54,114 nucleotides of DNA, taken from positions 1 to 54,114 of the forward strand of contig NCGY01000013.1 of assembly GCA_002281775.1 (NCBI GenBank), read 5' to 3'. Origin of the DNA: Hydrogenophilales bacterium 16-64-46 (GTDB lineage: Bacteria > Pseudomonadota > Gammaproteobacteria > Burkholderiales > Thiobacillaceae). The notes beneath the pieces were generated by a model. The model was not told the DNA's origin, ran no database searches, and saw only the letters and a list, made by a program, of their open reading frames with translations. How positions within the stretch are numbered: position 1 is the stretch's first letter; the number at the start of each line of letters is the position of its first letter. Shown piece after piece: positions 26,841 to 35,303 of this stretch. The translations under genes and the position numbers were made by a program.

Positions 26841-26846
26841 ATGCTT

Positions 26847-26947
26847 GGGGGCAGGATTTAGGGGCTAGGGAATGTTGTGCGGCTACGCCGCGCCCCATGA
26901 ATTCATGAAGCGCGGCGTAGCCGCACGGCCCCCTAATCCCTAGCACC
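26847..26947. repeat. Palindromic intergenic repeat (ATGAATTCAT core), copy 2
   Basis: About 100 bp right after fliE. Arms GTGCGGCTACGCCGCGC (26877-26893) and GCGCGGCGTAGCCGCAC (26910-26926) pair perfectly over 17 bp around CCCATGAATTCATGAA; the outer flanks (GGGGCTAGGG, CCCTAATCCCTAGC) resemble those of copy 1. As RNA it would be a very stable hairpin and could end transcription from either side. Confidence 0.75.
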
Positions 26948-26961
26948 CAACCTAGCCGTAG

Positions 26962-27092
26962 GGCGGCAACACCTTGCCGCCGCAACCCCGGCTTGGGGTG
27001 CAACATCAGGAATCGGAAAGCCCTCGCCACGCCAGCGTTTTGTCGGGAAAGTGTTCCCGACCTACGGGCTGTAGGACGGCAATACCTTGCCG
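26962..27092. repeat. Cluster of three REP-like hairpins downstream of fliE
   Basis: GGCGGCAA-CACC-TTGCCGCC (26962-26981), GTCGGGAA-AGTG-TTCCCGAC (27042-27061) and CGGCAATACCTTGCCG (27077-27092), with GTAGG or CCTAC on their flanks. These are the same two module types found at 15952-16016. They fill the fliE-chemoreceptor gap between two converging genes and may serve as a bidirectional terminator. Confidence 0.6.
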
Positions 27093-27101
27093 CCGTAACC
27101 C

Positions 27102-28682
27102 TCAAGCCGCGCGACGCAGTTTGCCCTTGCCGCCCGCTTCCCCCTTGAAACGATTGAGCATGCTGACGACATCGGTCGACAGCGCGGTGAACGCCGAACC
27201 GGAACCCAGCAGACGTTCGGCATCCTCGCTGCGCCCCTGGCTGATCTTGCGGGCGATCTGGCCGACGGCGCGGTGGAATTCGCGGTGTTTGTCCTTCAGT
27301 TCGCCAAAGCGCGGCGCGTGGCCATGATGGTGGCCGCCGGGGCCGTGGATCCATTTGCCCAGGGCGCAGCAGTCGTCGCGCGAGATGGTGTCGATGTCGA
27401 GTTTTTCCTGGCTGGAGACGGCGCGGCGCAGTTTCATCTTCCAGGCCTGATGCGCCTCGATGGCGGCGTTGAAGTCGAAATCCGCGGCTGGCACGTCGGC
27501 CGCTGCGGCCAGCGTGGCCTGGAAGCGGGCCTGTGCTTCGGCCGGCAGCTTGAAGCTGACGACCTTGTCGGCCAGGGTAAAGGCGGCCTGCTTGAGTGAT
27601 TCGGCGGCGGTGGTCGAGGCCGAGACCACGGCGGTGTTGAGATGCGCGAGATGGTCGAGGTCGGCCACCGCCTGGCTCGCGTGGCCGATGTCCTGGCTCT
27701 GGGTGCCGGCCGCCCGCGCGACGTCGGCCATGATGTCGTTGATGGCGGCGGCCTTGCCGACCAGTGCGCCGATGGCTTCACCCGCGTTGTGTACGGTATG
27801 CGTCCCGCTGGCCACCTGATCGACGTTGATCGTGATGAGGTCCTTGATTTCGCGGGCGGCCCCGGCGCTGCGCTGGGCCAGCGCCCGCACTTCTGACGCC
27901 ACCACGGCAAAGCCGCGTCCCTGTTCGCCGGCACGTGCCGCTTCGACGGCGGCGTTCAACGCCAGGATATTGGTCTGGAAGGCGATGCCGTCGATGACGC
28001 CGATGATGGCGCTGATCTTGCGCGAGGCCTCGTCGATGTTCTGCATGGTGGTTTCGACGTCGGCTATGACGCGGCCGCCGGTTTCGGCCAGCGCGGCGTT
28101 TTCGGTGGCGAGCGCGGCGGCACGGGCGGTCATCTCGGTGGTCGATTGCACGCTGGCGTCGATCTGCGCCATGGTGCGGGTGGCCTCGTGCAGGTTGCCG
28201 AGGGTCTGCTCGGTGCGCGAGGCGAGGTCGCGCGTGTCGGCCGTGATTTCGCGCGAGGCGTGGACGATGGTGTCGCTTTCGTGGCGCACCTGGGCGACGA
28301 GCTGGCAGTACGACGCACGCATCTGCGTGAGGTTGTGCATCAGCGAGGCGATTTCGTCGCGTCCCCAGGCGCGCGGGGAGCTGGTGAGGTCGCCGCGAGC
28401 CATCGCGTCGAGATGTGCCTTGATTTCATCGAGGCCGCCGACCATGACCTTGTAGAAGCAGATGAAGAAATACGTTGCCACGACGAGACCCACCGCAGCC
28501 ACGGTTACATGCATTTCCTGCGAGATGTCCAGAAAGGTGGCGAGGATGGGGGCGAGGAAAATCAGGCTGATCAGGACCGCCTTGAGCTTGAAGTCGATGG
28601 CGCGGAACAGGCGCACGCCGGGCGCCCACAGGCCGTGGTGCTCGAAAAAGCCATCCTGCGTCGAAGGGCGGGGTGTCGTCAT
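27102..28682 (-). CDS. Chemoreceptor with C-terminal CZB zinc-binding domain
   Basis: A 526-residue methyl-accepting protein. Two close hydrophobic segments near residues 33-75 with almost no loop between them indicate a membrane anchor without a periplasmic sensor. The signalling tip [20 protein letters not shown] is at about 235-255. The C-terminal about 110 residues are a CZB domain: [20 protein letters not shown] and HREFH provide the His-Cys-His-His set. CZB receptors in other bacteria respond to zinc or HOCl. The gene lies 24 bp after cheV. Confidence 0.92.
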   Translation of the reverse strand: MTTPRPSTQDGFFEHHGLWAPGVRLFRAIDFKLKAVLISLIFLAPILATFLDISQEMHVTVAAVGLVVATYFFICFYKVMVGGLDEIKAHLDAMARGDLTSSPRAWGRDEIASLMHNLTQMRASYCQLVAQVRHESDTIVHASREITADTRDLASRTEQTLGNLHEATRTMAQIDASVQSTTEMTARAAALATENAALAETGGRVIADVETTMQNIDEASRKISAIIGVIDGIAFQTNILALNAAVEAARAGEQGRGFAVVASEVRALAQRSAGAAREIKDLITINVDQVASGTHTVHNAGEAIGALVGKAAAINDIMADVARAAGTQSQDIGHASQAVADLDHLAHLNTAVVSASTTAAESLKQAAFTLADKVVSFKLPAEAQARFQATLAAAADVPAADFDFNAAIEAHQAWKMKLRRAVSSQEKLDIDTISRDDCCALGKWIHGPGGHHHGHAPRFGELKDKHREFHRAVGQIARKISQGRSEDAERLLGSGSAFTALSTDVVSMLNRFKGEAGGKGKLRRAA

Positions 28683-28706
28683 GGTCGTTTGCGCAAGAAA
28701 AAATGA

Positions 28707-29672
28707 TCAGTGCAGGGTGCGCAGGGCCTGGCGCAGGGCGTTGGCGAGGTCTTCGGCGACGAACTTGGCGACGTAGGCATCCGCCCCGACCTTGCGAACG
28801 TGGGCTTCGTTGGCCGAGCCGGTCAGCGAGGAGTGGATCACCACCGGAATGCTGGAGAAGCGCGGGTCTTGCTTGATGTTGCGGGTGAGCGTGAAGCCAT
28901 CCATTTCCGGCATTTCCAGATCGGTGAGCACCAGCGCGATCCTGTCGTTGACGGTCTTGCCTTCGGCCTGCGCCTTGACCGCAATGGCCTGAAGCTGGTC
29001 CCAGGCTTCCTGCCCGGTCTTGCACATCTGGTAGGGCAGACCCATGGCGGTGAGACCTTCCTCGATCATGGTGCGCGCGACGAGCGAATCGTCGGCGGCG
29101 AGGATCACGCTGCCGGGCTTGATTTCGACCTTGGGACCGATGCGTTCGGGGTCGACTTCGACATCGCTGGTCGACGGCATGACCTGGCGCAGGATGGTCT
29201 CCACGTCGAGCACCTGGGCGAGGCGATCACTGTTTTCTCCGTCGAGGCGCGCGATGCTGGTGACCATGCCGCTGGCGGCGTTGCCTTCGGCGGACAGCAC
29301 CTGGCGCCATTCCAGCCGCACGATGTCTTCCACCGATTCCACGGCAAACGCCTGGGTGGTGCGGGCGTATTCGGTGATGAGCAGGATCTGGTGGCCGTTG
29401 GACGGGGTGCAGTTGCACACGCCTGAGAGGTCGATCACCGGCAGGATCTGCCCGCGCAGGTCGACCACGCCCATCATGTGCTGCGGCGAGCCGGCGACGG
29501 CGGTGACGGTGGGCATGGGGATGATTTCCCGTACCTTGAAGACGTTGATGCCGAAGAGTTCGGTGCGGCCGAGCAAGGGGTCGTTGCCGAGGCGGAACAG
29601 CAGCAGCTCCAGCTTGTTCGAGCTGGTGAGATTGGTACGTTCGTCTATTTCCTGCTGCATGGTTTGCATCAT
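28707..29672 (-). CDS. cheV: Chemotaxis coupling-receiver protein CheV
   Basis: 321 residues: an N-terminal CheW-like domain (LLFRLGNDPLLGRTELFGINVFKVREII; GVVDLRGQILPVIDL) and a C-terminal receiver with acidic pair AADD, phospho-acceptor Asp in VLTDLEMPEMDGF and the VAKF lysine. CheV couples receptors to CheA and is thought to buffer phosphate. It lies 21 bp after the PilZ gene and just before the CZB chemoreceptor gene, so the two may be an adaptation pair. Confidence 0.94.
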   Translation of the reverse strand: MMQTMQQEIDERTNLTSSNKLELLLFRLGNDPLLGRTELFGINVFKVREIIPMPTVTAVAGSPQHMMGVVDLRGQILPVIDLSGVCNCTPSNGHQILLITEYARTTQAFAVESVEDIVRLEWRQVLSAEGNAASGMVTSIARLDGENSDRLAQVLDVETILRQVMPSTSDVEVDPERIGPKVEIKPGSVILAADDSLVARTMIEEGLTAMGLPYQMCKTGQEAWDQLQAIAVKAQAEGKTVNDRIALVLTDLEMPEMDGFTLTRNIKQDPRFSSIPVVIHSSLTGSANEAHVRKVGADAYVAKFVAEDLANALRQALRTLH

Positions 29673-29693
29673 GATGGGTCTCCGGTAAAGCGG

Positions 29694-30461
29694 TTAAAGG
29701 GTATTGCGCCGGTCGCGCTCGATCTTCATGACGAAGCGCTGAAGCATGGCGGCGGCATCGTTCGGCAGGCCAATGAAGCGGCAGCCGAGGCGGGTCTGGA
29801 AAGCGCCGTTGGGACGGCGGATCTGGGCGGCGTTGCGGATTTCGAGGGTGGTGATCACCGGGTCGAGTTCCGGCAGCAGCAGGCGGCAGCGTTCGAGCAC
29901 GCGTCCGGTATCGGTGCCGAGCCGGCCGCTGGGGTCCATCAGTGCGACGCCGCCGCAGCCGATGTCGACGATGTGGGTCTGGATGGCCTCCGGATCGCTG
30001 TCGCCCTGCGGCGGGACGATGCATTTGACCGGCCGGGCGATGGGCAGCGTGACGCGGAAGTGCTCACGGCGCTGGAGCCGGATGAGCGATGCCGGCACGG
30101 CCACGGACAGCGCCGGCAGCTTGTCGTAATCGACAAGGCTGACCGGGCCGGTGGCAAAGGAAATCGATACGCCGTCGAGCTGGGTGATGAATTCGGCCCC
30201 CTTGCCGGAGAGCAGTTCGCGATTGAGCGCATCGCCGCGCGCCACGTCGAGAATCAGGCGGTTGGTGCTGGCGTCGACCGCAATCACCGAGGTGACGACG
30301 ATGTGGCGGCTGCCCGGCAGGTCGAGATTGACCAGCAGCTTGCGCTGCATGATGGCGCGCAATAGCGAGAGGATTTCCGAGCGTGAATGCAGCGCGAAGC
30401 GCGACAGGATCGTGTCGCGATCCGGGGGCGGAGCATTGTCGGCAAGCTTGGGAGACTGCAT
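29694..30461 (-). CDS. PilZ-domain flagellar brake protein (YcgR family)
   Basis: 255 residues with an N-terminal YcgR-type domain (about 25-125) and a C-terminal PilZ domain (about 130-245). The c-di-GMP-binding RREHFR (RxxxR) is at the domain junction and DIGCGGVALMD corresponds to the second motif (D/NxSxxG, here with Gly for Ser). YcgR proteins slow the motor when c-di-GMP is high. Placement inside the flagellar operon supports this. The Gly substitution could affect affinity. Confidence 0.9.
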   Translation of the reverse strand: MQSPKLADNAPPPDRDTILSRFALHSRSEILSLLRAIMQRKLLVNLDLPGSRHIVVTSVIAVDASTNRLILDVARGDALNRELLSGKGAEFITQLDGVSISFATGPVSLVDYDKLPALSVAVPASLIRLQRREHFRVTLPIARPVKCIVPPQGDSDPEAIQTHIVDIGCGGVALMDPSGRLGTDTGRVLERCRLLLPELDPVITTLEIRNAAQIRRPNGAFQTRLGCRFIGLPNDAAAMLQRFVMKIERDRRNTL

Positions 30462-30465
30462 GGTT

Positions 30466-30786
30466 TCAGGGAGAGGGGGGCTTCCCTGTTTCTAACGGCA
30501 TTTTTGCGGAATTCTCAAGGTGGCCGGCGTGCTCAAGGTGATAGAGCCAGGCCAGCAGTTCGGCCACGGCAACGTAGAGCGGCGGCGGAATGTGGCTGTC
30601 GAGGTCGATCTGCATCAGGAGCGCCAGCAGCTCGCGTGATTCGTGTACGTACACACCCGAGGCGCGTGCCTTTTCGATGATGGCGTCGGCGACCAGACCG
30701 CGTCCCTTGGCGACCAGACGCGGCGCGGCGTCGCCTTCACGGTAGGCCAGGGCGGCTGCCTGCCGCTGCGGATCAGGCGTGCTCAT
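30466..30786 (-). CDS. FlhB C-terminal-like export-switch protein
   Basis: 106 residues, matching only the cytoplasmic C-terminal domain of FlhB/EscU/YscU (AALAYREGDAAPRLVAKGRGLVADAIIEKARASGVYVHES). There are no transmembrane segments and no NPTH autocleavage site, so it corresponds to the part after the cleavage point. Such stand-alone proteins are known in many flagellated bacteria and can partly replace FlhB-C. It overlaps the FliK-like gene by 14 bases. Confidence 0.88.
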   Translation of the reverse strand: MSTPDPQRQAAALAYREGDAAPRLVAKGRGLVADAIIEKARASGVYVHESRELLALLMQIDLDSHIPPPLYVAVAELLAWLYHLEHAGHLENSAKMPLETGKPPSP

Positions 30787-31747
30787 CGGGGCGGATGTCC
30801 AGGGCAGCGAGATTGAGGCCGGCAGCGAGGAGGCGCGCGTTCAGGTGCGGCTGGCTGTCGCGCAGGCGGAGCAGGCTGTCGGCGTCGGTGGGGATGATGC
30901 GGATGGCGAAGGCCTGCTGCGCGTCGAGGCGCAATTCGATGTCGATTTCGCCGAGCGTCGGCAGGGTGACACGCAGGCGCGAGCGCCAGGTGTCACTTGC
31001 GGGCGTGTGGCTGGCGGCCTGGCCGTCGCGTGCATCGGGTTCGCGTTGCAGTTCCCATTCCAGCGGCTGGCCCGGCCACAGCTCGCCACGCCAGGCGAAC
31101 TGGGGGGTTTCCAGCACTTGGAGCTGCTGCGTGAGGAGCGTGTGCAGCGGGTGGCTGGCTTTGCCGCCGGCGTCGGCAGCGGCCAGCGCGGCCGGTTCGC
31201 CCGACAGGCGGTTCTGCGGTTCCCGCAGCAGGCCTTCCAGGCTGTCGCGGCCGGCGGCCCAGTTGGCGAGATGCGATTCATAGAACAGGCCGCTGCGCAC
31301 CAGCGCGCCGCGCAGGGCGATCGCGAGTTCAGTCGGGCTGGCAGGCGGGGTGTCGAGCAGGGGGGCGGGTGGCGTGAGGGTGGGCAGGCTGCGTTCGGGC
31401 ACGCGCTGCATGATCTCGGACAACATGCGCGCGGTCTGGCTCAACTGCGGCACGCTGCTGGTTTGGGCGTCGCCCGCTTCAAGCACGAAGACTGGCTGCG
31501 GCATGTGGCCGGCAAAACTGAGTTTGAGGGTTTCGCCCTGGGCGGCGTGGCGGGGCAGACGCATCGCCACGGTGTGGTTTTCGATGCGCACCAGGGTCAG
31601 GTCACGGTGGTGGCCCAGCACCTTGCCAGTGACGAGCTGGCCGATCAGGAACTGGGCGAAGGCAGCGCGCGGGTCGGCCTGGTCGCGTTCGACGGCGTCG
31701 AGCAGGGGCTGGACGGCGACAACGCGGGACAGCGCCTGGGAAAGCAT
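30773..31747 (-). CDS. Second FliK-like hook-length control family protein
   Basis: 324 residues. The C-terminal about 90 residues (RLRVTLPTLGEIDIELRLDAQQAFAIRIIP ... LNARLLAAGLNLAALDI) resemble the Flg_hook domain of FliK; the N-terminus (VTGKVLGHHRDLTLVRIENHTVAMRLP) is unlike the first FliK at 19742. It overlaps the FlhB-like gene, a pairing that suggests a substrate-switch function. Its exact role is unknown. Confidence 0.75.
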   Translation of the reverse strand: MLSQALSRVVAVQPLLDAVERDQADPRAAFAQFLIGQLVTGKVLGHHRDLTLVRIENHTVAMRLPRHAAQGETLKLSFAGHMPQPVFVLEAGDAQTSSVPQLSQTARMLSEIMQRVPERSLPTLTPPAPLLDTPPASPTELAIALRGALVRSGLFYESHLANWAAGRDSLEGLLREPQNRLSGEPAALAAADAGGKASHPLHTLLTQQLQVLETPQFAWRGELWPGQPLEWELQREPDARDGQAASHTPASDTWRSRLRVTLPTLGEIDIELRLDAQQAFAIRIIPTDADSLLRLRDSQPHLNARLLAAGLNLAALDIRPDEHA

Positions 31748-31750
31748 GGC

Positions 31751-32095
31751 TCAGAGGCGATGCGCGTGGTAGGCCTTCATGCCGCGCTGGCCTTGGCGGG
31801 TGTGGGAAAGGCGTTGCTGCAGTTCGTGCAGGCGCGGTTCGGCCAGCGCCCGGATGCGGGCGTCGTTCTGCAGGATGGCGCGCACGATGGCGATCTTGGC
31901 GCGCTGTTCGCGTTCGTCGAGGGCGATGGGGCCGGACTGCTGCAGGTTGCCGATATGGTCGCGGCAGCGGGCTTCGAGGCTGGCGACCTCGTCCCATTCG
32001 CCCTGGCGGGCGGCGGCAAGCATGGTGCTGGTGAGTTCGGAGAGCGCTTCGTAGGTGCTGAGCATTTCGTTGCTGGTCATGGCTGGGGTGGTCAT
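31751..32095 (-). CDS. fliT: Flagellar protein FliT-like chaperone
   Basis: A 114-residue helical protein located directly after fliS, the usual place of fliT. YEALSELTSTMLAAARQGEWDEVASLEARC matches the first helices of FliT, the FliD export chaperone. Sequence conservation in this family is low, so the call rests on the pattern and on position. Confidence 0.82.
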   Translation of the reverse strand: MTTPAMTSNEMLSTYEALSELTSTMLAAARQGEWDEVASLEARCRDHIGNLQQSGPIALDEREQRAKIAIVRAILQNDARIRALAEPRLHELQQRLSHTRQGQRGMKAYHAHRL

Positions 32096-32109
32096 GTTGG
32101 CGCTCCGGA

Positions 32110-32544
32110 TCAGGCGGCGACAGAATGGGTGAAAGTGGGGGCGGTCGAACGGGTGCTTGTGCCGATGGCCTGCCAGGCTTCGCGCAATTCGCGCAGCAGG
32201 CCCAGCACTTCGTGCAGCGGCGCAGGGTCGTTCTGCAGGTGGGCGAGCATGATGCGCTGATCCATGTAGTCGTAGAGGGCGGCCAGTTGGCCGGCGAGTT
32301 CGCCGCCTTTGCCGGTGTCGAGCGCGGCACGCAGGCCGTCGCGGATGATGCTGCCGGCTTTGGTGACGGCGGTGGATTTTTTCATCAGCTCGCCGTCCTG
32401 GATGTGACGGATCGCCATGCGAACCGAGAGTTCAGCACCCTGGTAGAGCAGGACGATGAGCTGATGCGGGCTGGCGGCAATCACGTCGGACTCGATCCCG
32501 ACCTGGGCATAGGCCCGGGCAGCAGTGGAAGCAGGGCTGTACAT
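32110..32544 (-). CDS. fliS: Flagellar export chaperone FliS
   Basis: 144 residues. FliS binds the flagellin C-terminus and prevents early polymerisation. AYAQVGIESDVIAASPHQLIVLLYQGAE and YDYMDQRIMLAHLQND are classic. It lies between fliD and fliT. Confidence 0.95.
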   Translation of the reverse strand: MYSPASTAARAYAQVGIESDVIAASPHQLIVLLYQGAELSVRMAIRHIQDGELMKKSTAVTKAGSIIRDGLRAALDTGKGGELAGQLAALYDYMDQRIMLAHLQNDPAPLHEVLGLLRELREAWQAIGTSTRSTAPTFTHSVAA

Positions 32545-32557
32545 GGGGTGATCCTTT

Positions 32558-33985
32558 TTATTCCGAGCTGGGTTGGGCGAGTAGTTGCTGGCTGAGGAAG
32601 GTGCTGGTGGTGTTGAGCCTGCCCAGCAGCAGGTTGAGGTTGGTGTACTCGCGCGTGTAGCGCGTCTCGATGGCTTCCAGGCGAATTTCCAGCAGGTCGA
32701 TCTGGTCGTTGTAGTCGCTGACCTTGTCCTTGAGGTTCTGGGTGCGCTGGCTGATCAGTCCGTCGATATCAAGCGTCGAGTCGGCCCAGTCATCGAGCCG
32801 CGTAAGAAAGCCTGTCGACGAGGTCAGGAGGTTGAGGACATCGTCGAAGTTCGTCGCAATCGCGGCTTCCAGCTGGGTGCTGTCGTAGGCGAGGCTGCCG
32901 TCTTTCTGGAAGCTGATGCCGATCTCGGCAAGCTGGGTCAGCACGCCGCCACTGGTGGCGGTATTGAAGACGTTGCGCAATTGTTCCTGCAGGCTGCGCA
33001 GCGTGCTGTCGCCCGAAAGCGCTCCGGCCGTCGTGTCCTCGGTTCCATAGATGGAACTGGACTTGATCTGGGCGTTCAGCGCGTTGTAGGCCTCGACGAA
33101 GCTCTCGACAGCGGTGTTGATGGCATCGATGTCGCGATCGATCGTCAGCGTCGCTGCGGTGGTCGTGACGTTCTTGAGTGTGAGCGTGACGCCCTGGATC
33201 GGTTCGCTGACCGTGTTAGATGCGCTGACAATGGGGATGCCGTTGACGGTGAGCTCCGCATTCTGGGCGGCAAGCGTCTGCGTCAGGTTCTGGGTGCCGG
33301 CCGGATCGTAGCCGAGGAGCGCGTCGATCGAACCGTCTCCGCCGCTGACGCTGATCTTGATGCTGCTGCTGGCACCGGTTTCGGCGGAACTCAGCGTCAG
33401 GCGGTAGGGGGTGCCGCTACCGTCGTTGACGATGGTCGCGACCACGCCGATGCCGGCGGCGTTGATCGCGTCGCGGATGCCTTCCAGCGTGTTGTTGCTG
33501 CTGTCGATGACGATGCTGGCGGTGCCGTCGCCGTTCGAGACGAAACTGGCACCACTGTAGACGCCGTCTGTGAGCGTGCCGCCGCTGATGGTGCCGAGAT
33601 CGAACGTGAGCGTGGTGGGGGCACCGTCGCCGATGGCCGCCGTACCGCTGGCCTGGCCCGCGGTGACCAGGTTCTGTGCCTGTGCCAGCTGGCTGACACT
33701 GACCGAATAGCTGCCCGGTATGGCGGAACTGTCTGCCACGGCCGTGTAGGCGCTGGTGTCGGACGAGCTTGCAGCCAGTTTTTCCAGGCTGCTGGCCAGG
33801 GTCTGGGTGGCGGTCTGGAAAGTCGAGAGCAGGCTGGACAAGCTTCCCCAGGAGGAGATGCTGGCCTCGGTGGCGCTGATCTTGGTGTTGAGTGTCTCGA
33901 CCGGCTGGCGCTCGACCACCATCAATTGTGCGACGAGCGAAGGTACGTCGATTGCGGTCTGGGTCGATGACGAGATGCTGGCCAT
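32558..33985 (-). CDS. fliD: Flagellar filament capping protein FliD
   Basis: 475 residues. The N-terminal D0 (IDVPSLVAQLMVVERQPVETLNTKI) and C-terminal D0 (LKDKVSDYNDQIDLLEIRLEAIETRYTREYTNLNLLLGRLN) coiled coils of the cap protein flank a Ser/Thr/Gly-rich middle. ATG 33985 (MASISSSTQTAIDVPSL) is chosen over an upstream in-frame start, which would place the start inside the flaG end. It is 13 bp after flaG. Confidence 0.95.
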   Translation of the reverse strand: MASISSSTQTAIDVPSLVAQLMVVERQPVETLNTKISATEASISSWGSLSSLLSTFQTATQTLASSLEKLAASSSDTSAYTAVADSSAIPGSYSVSVSQLAQAQNLVTAGQASGTAAIGDGAPTTLTFDLGTISGGTLTDGVYSGASFVSNGDGTASIVIDSSNNTLEGIRDAINAAGIGVVATIVNDGSGTPYRLTLSSAETGASSSIKISVSGGDGSIDALLGYDPAGTQNLTQTLAAQNAELTVNGIPIVSASNTVSEPIQGVTLTLKNVTTTAATLTIDRDIDAINTAVESFVEAYNALNAQIKSSSIYGTEDTTAGALSGDSTLRSLQEQLRNVFNTATSGGVLTQLAEIGISFQKDGSLAYDSTQLEAAIATNFDDVLNLLTSSTGFLTRLDDWADSTLDIDGLISQRTQNLKDKVSDYNDQIDLLEIRLEAIETRYTREYTNLNLLLGRLNTTSTFLSQQLLAQPSSE

Positions 33986-33998
33986 GTGGATCTCCCTG

Positions 33999-34352
33999 TC
34001 AGGCTTGGCGTGTGATGAGCAGCCCTTGCTGGAACTGTTCGATTTCACGGGCGATGGCGAGTGCCGACTCGGAAGGGAACTGGCGCAGCAGTTCGCCGGT
34101 TGCGGTGTCCACCATTTTCACCACAGTTTGCCGGGTGTCGGTGTCGACGCTGAATTCGAGTGTGCGATTCGATTGCTGCAGGGCCTGGTTGATCACTGCA
34201 ACGGCCTGCTGCACGACTTCGGGCGTGGCAGCGACGGATGCGCCCGCCGGGGGGGGCGTGCTGGAAACGGGCTGGGTCGGTGCGACGCCATGCGCGCGCG
34301 TATCGGGCTGGAGCGCCTGATGTGCGGGTAAATGTGTCGTCTGGATGATCAT
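33999..34352 (-). CDS. flaG: Flagellar protein FlaG
   Basis: 117 residues. The C-terminal half (NRTLEFSVDTDTRQTVVKMVDTATGELLRQFPSE) is the FlaG domain, which affects filament length. ATG 34352 is preferred over the in-frame ATG 34367 because an AAGGAGG ribosome-binding site lies between them, 5 bases before 34352. A strong hairpin (34375-34397) separates it from fliC. Confidence 0.92.
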   Translation of the reverse strand: MIIQTTHLPAHQALQPDTRAHGVAPTQPVSSTPPPAGASVAATPEVVQQAVAVINQALQQSNRTLEFSVDTDTRQTVVKMVDTATGELLRQFPSESALAIAREIEQFQQGLLITRQA

Positions 34353-34374
34353 GGTGACCTCCTTCATGCCTGAA

Positions 34375-34397
34375 CCCCGGCTGGAGACCAGCCGGGG
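34375..34397 (-). terminator. Hairpin between fliC and flaG
   Basis: A perfect 10-bp stem, CCCCGGCTGG / CCAGCCGGGG, with a 3-base loop, 30 bp after the fliC stop. No long U-run follows, so it may be a leaky terminator or an mRNA-stabilising structure that keeps fliC transcript above flaG-fliD. Confidence 0.5.
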
Positions 34398-34426
34398 ACG
34401 TTTCGTTCAACGAACTGCCGCACTCA

Positions 34427-35143
34427 TTAACGCAGCAGGGAGAGCACGGTGCTCGGGTTCTGGTTGGCCTGCGCCAGAACCGCCGTACCGGCCTGCTGCA
34501 GGATGTTGTTCTTGGCCTGCGCCGCGGTTTCGGCCGCGTAGTCGGTGTCCAGCACGCGGCTGAGCGAGGCCGAGTTGTTCACCACGGCGATCTGCAACGA
34601 GGCGACCGCGGAGGAGAGCGCGCTGATGTCGGCACCGAATTCCGCACGCGCGGTGACGATGGCGTCGAGCTCGGTGTCGAAGGCTGCGAGGTTGGCGTAG
34701 GTCGTGGCCGCGGTGAAGGTGCCGCCATAGCCGCCGGCGGTGCCGCCGCCTTCGTCCACCGTCACTGCGGTGCTGGCAGTCACCAGGCCGTCAAGACGGG
34801 CATTTTCCGCGAACAGGCCGACGGCTTCTTCGTTGGTCACGGCACCGGTCTGGATGTAGATCTCGCGCAGGCGCTGGGTGTTTTCCTGAATCTGGGCCAG
34901 GTAGCCGTCGTTGACCTGTGCGGCCGAGATGCCGTCGTTGGCCTTGCGGATGTTCTGGTTGGCGGCGCGGATGCGCGAGTCGAAGTCGGTGGCGATGCCG
35001 AGGCCGGTAGCGTCGTCAGCCGCGCTGTTGATGCGCAGGCCGGAGGACAGGCGCTGCTGTGCGGTTTGCAGGCCGATGGCCGACTTGTTGAGGGCTGCGC
35101 CGGCAAAGAGGGCGGCGACGTTGGTGTTGATGACTTGTGCCAT
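34427..35143 (-). CDS. fliC: Flagellin FliC (short form)
   Basis: 238 residues. The D0/D1 N-terminus (MAQVINTNVAALFAGAALNK; SSGLRINSAADDATGLGIA) and C-terminus (LQQAGTAVLAQANQNPSTVLSLL) are those of flagellins. The central D2/D3 region is reduced to a Gly/Thr/Ala-rich linker around 130-155, making it much shorter than typical 270-500 residue flagellins. An AGGAGAA ribosome-binding site precedes the start. fliC heads the run fliC-flaG-fliD-fliS-fliT. Confidence 0.94.
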   Translation of the reverse strand: MAQVINTNVAALFAGAALNKSAIGLQTAQQRLSSGLRINSAADDATGLGIATDFDSRIRAANQNIRKANDGISAAQVNDGYLAQIQENTQRLREIYIQTGAVTNEEAVGLFAENARLDGLVTASTAVTVDEGGGTAGGYGGTFTAATTYANLAAFDTELDAIVTARAEFGADISALSSAVASLQIAVVNNSASLSRVLDTDYAAETAAQAKNNILQQAGTAVLAQANQNPSTVLSLLR

Positions 35144-35256
35144 GATGATTCTCCTGAAGTGTGGGTCGAAGATTCCGGCTCCTGTTCCCCACGGGGGAGC
35201 GTTGCCGTTGACGTGGATCAGGTTGCTGTTGCGACATGAACCGCCGTTGTGGGAGG

Positions 35257-35282
35257 AATCGTCGGGGGTCGGAGAAAGTTAA
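35257..35282 (-). promoter_or_regulatory. Weak sigma-28-like promoter candidate for fliC
   Basis: On the minus strand, TAAC, 14 bases, then GACGATTC, about 110 bp before fliC, weakly resembles TAAA-N15-GCCGATAA (five of eight in the -10). Flagellin genes are usually FliA-dependent, but this match is poor and the true promoter may differ. Confidence 0.25.
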
Positions 35283-35303
35283 GGGGCATGGTCAAAAATT
35301 TGC

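Noticed and set aside
30779..32260. 493-codon plus-strand open frame opposite the FliK-like gene and fliT
   Set aside because: Shadow of the overlapping flagellar genes; no start signal or family.
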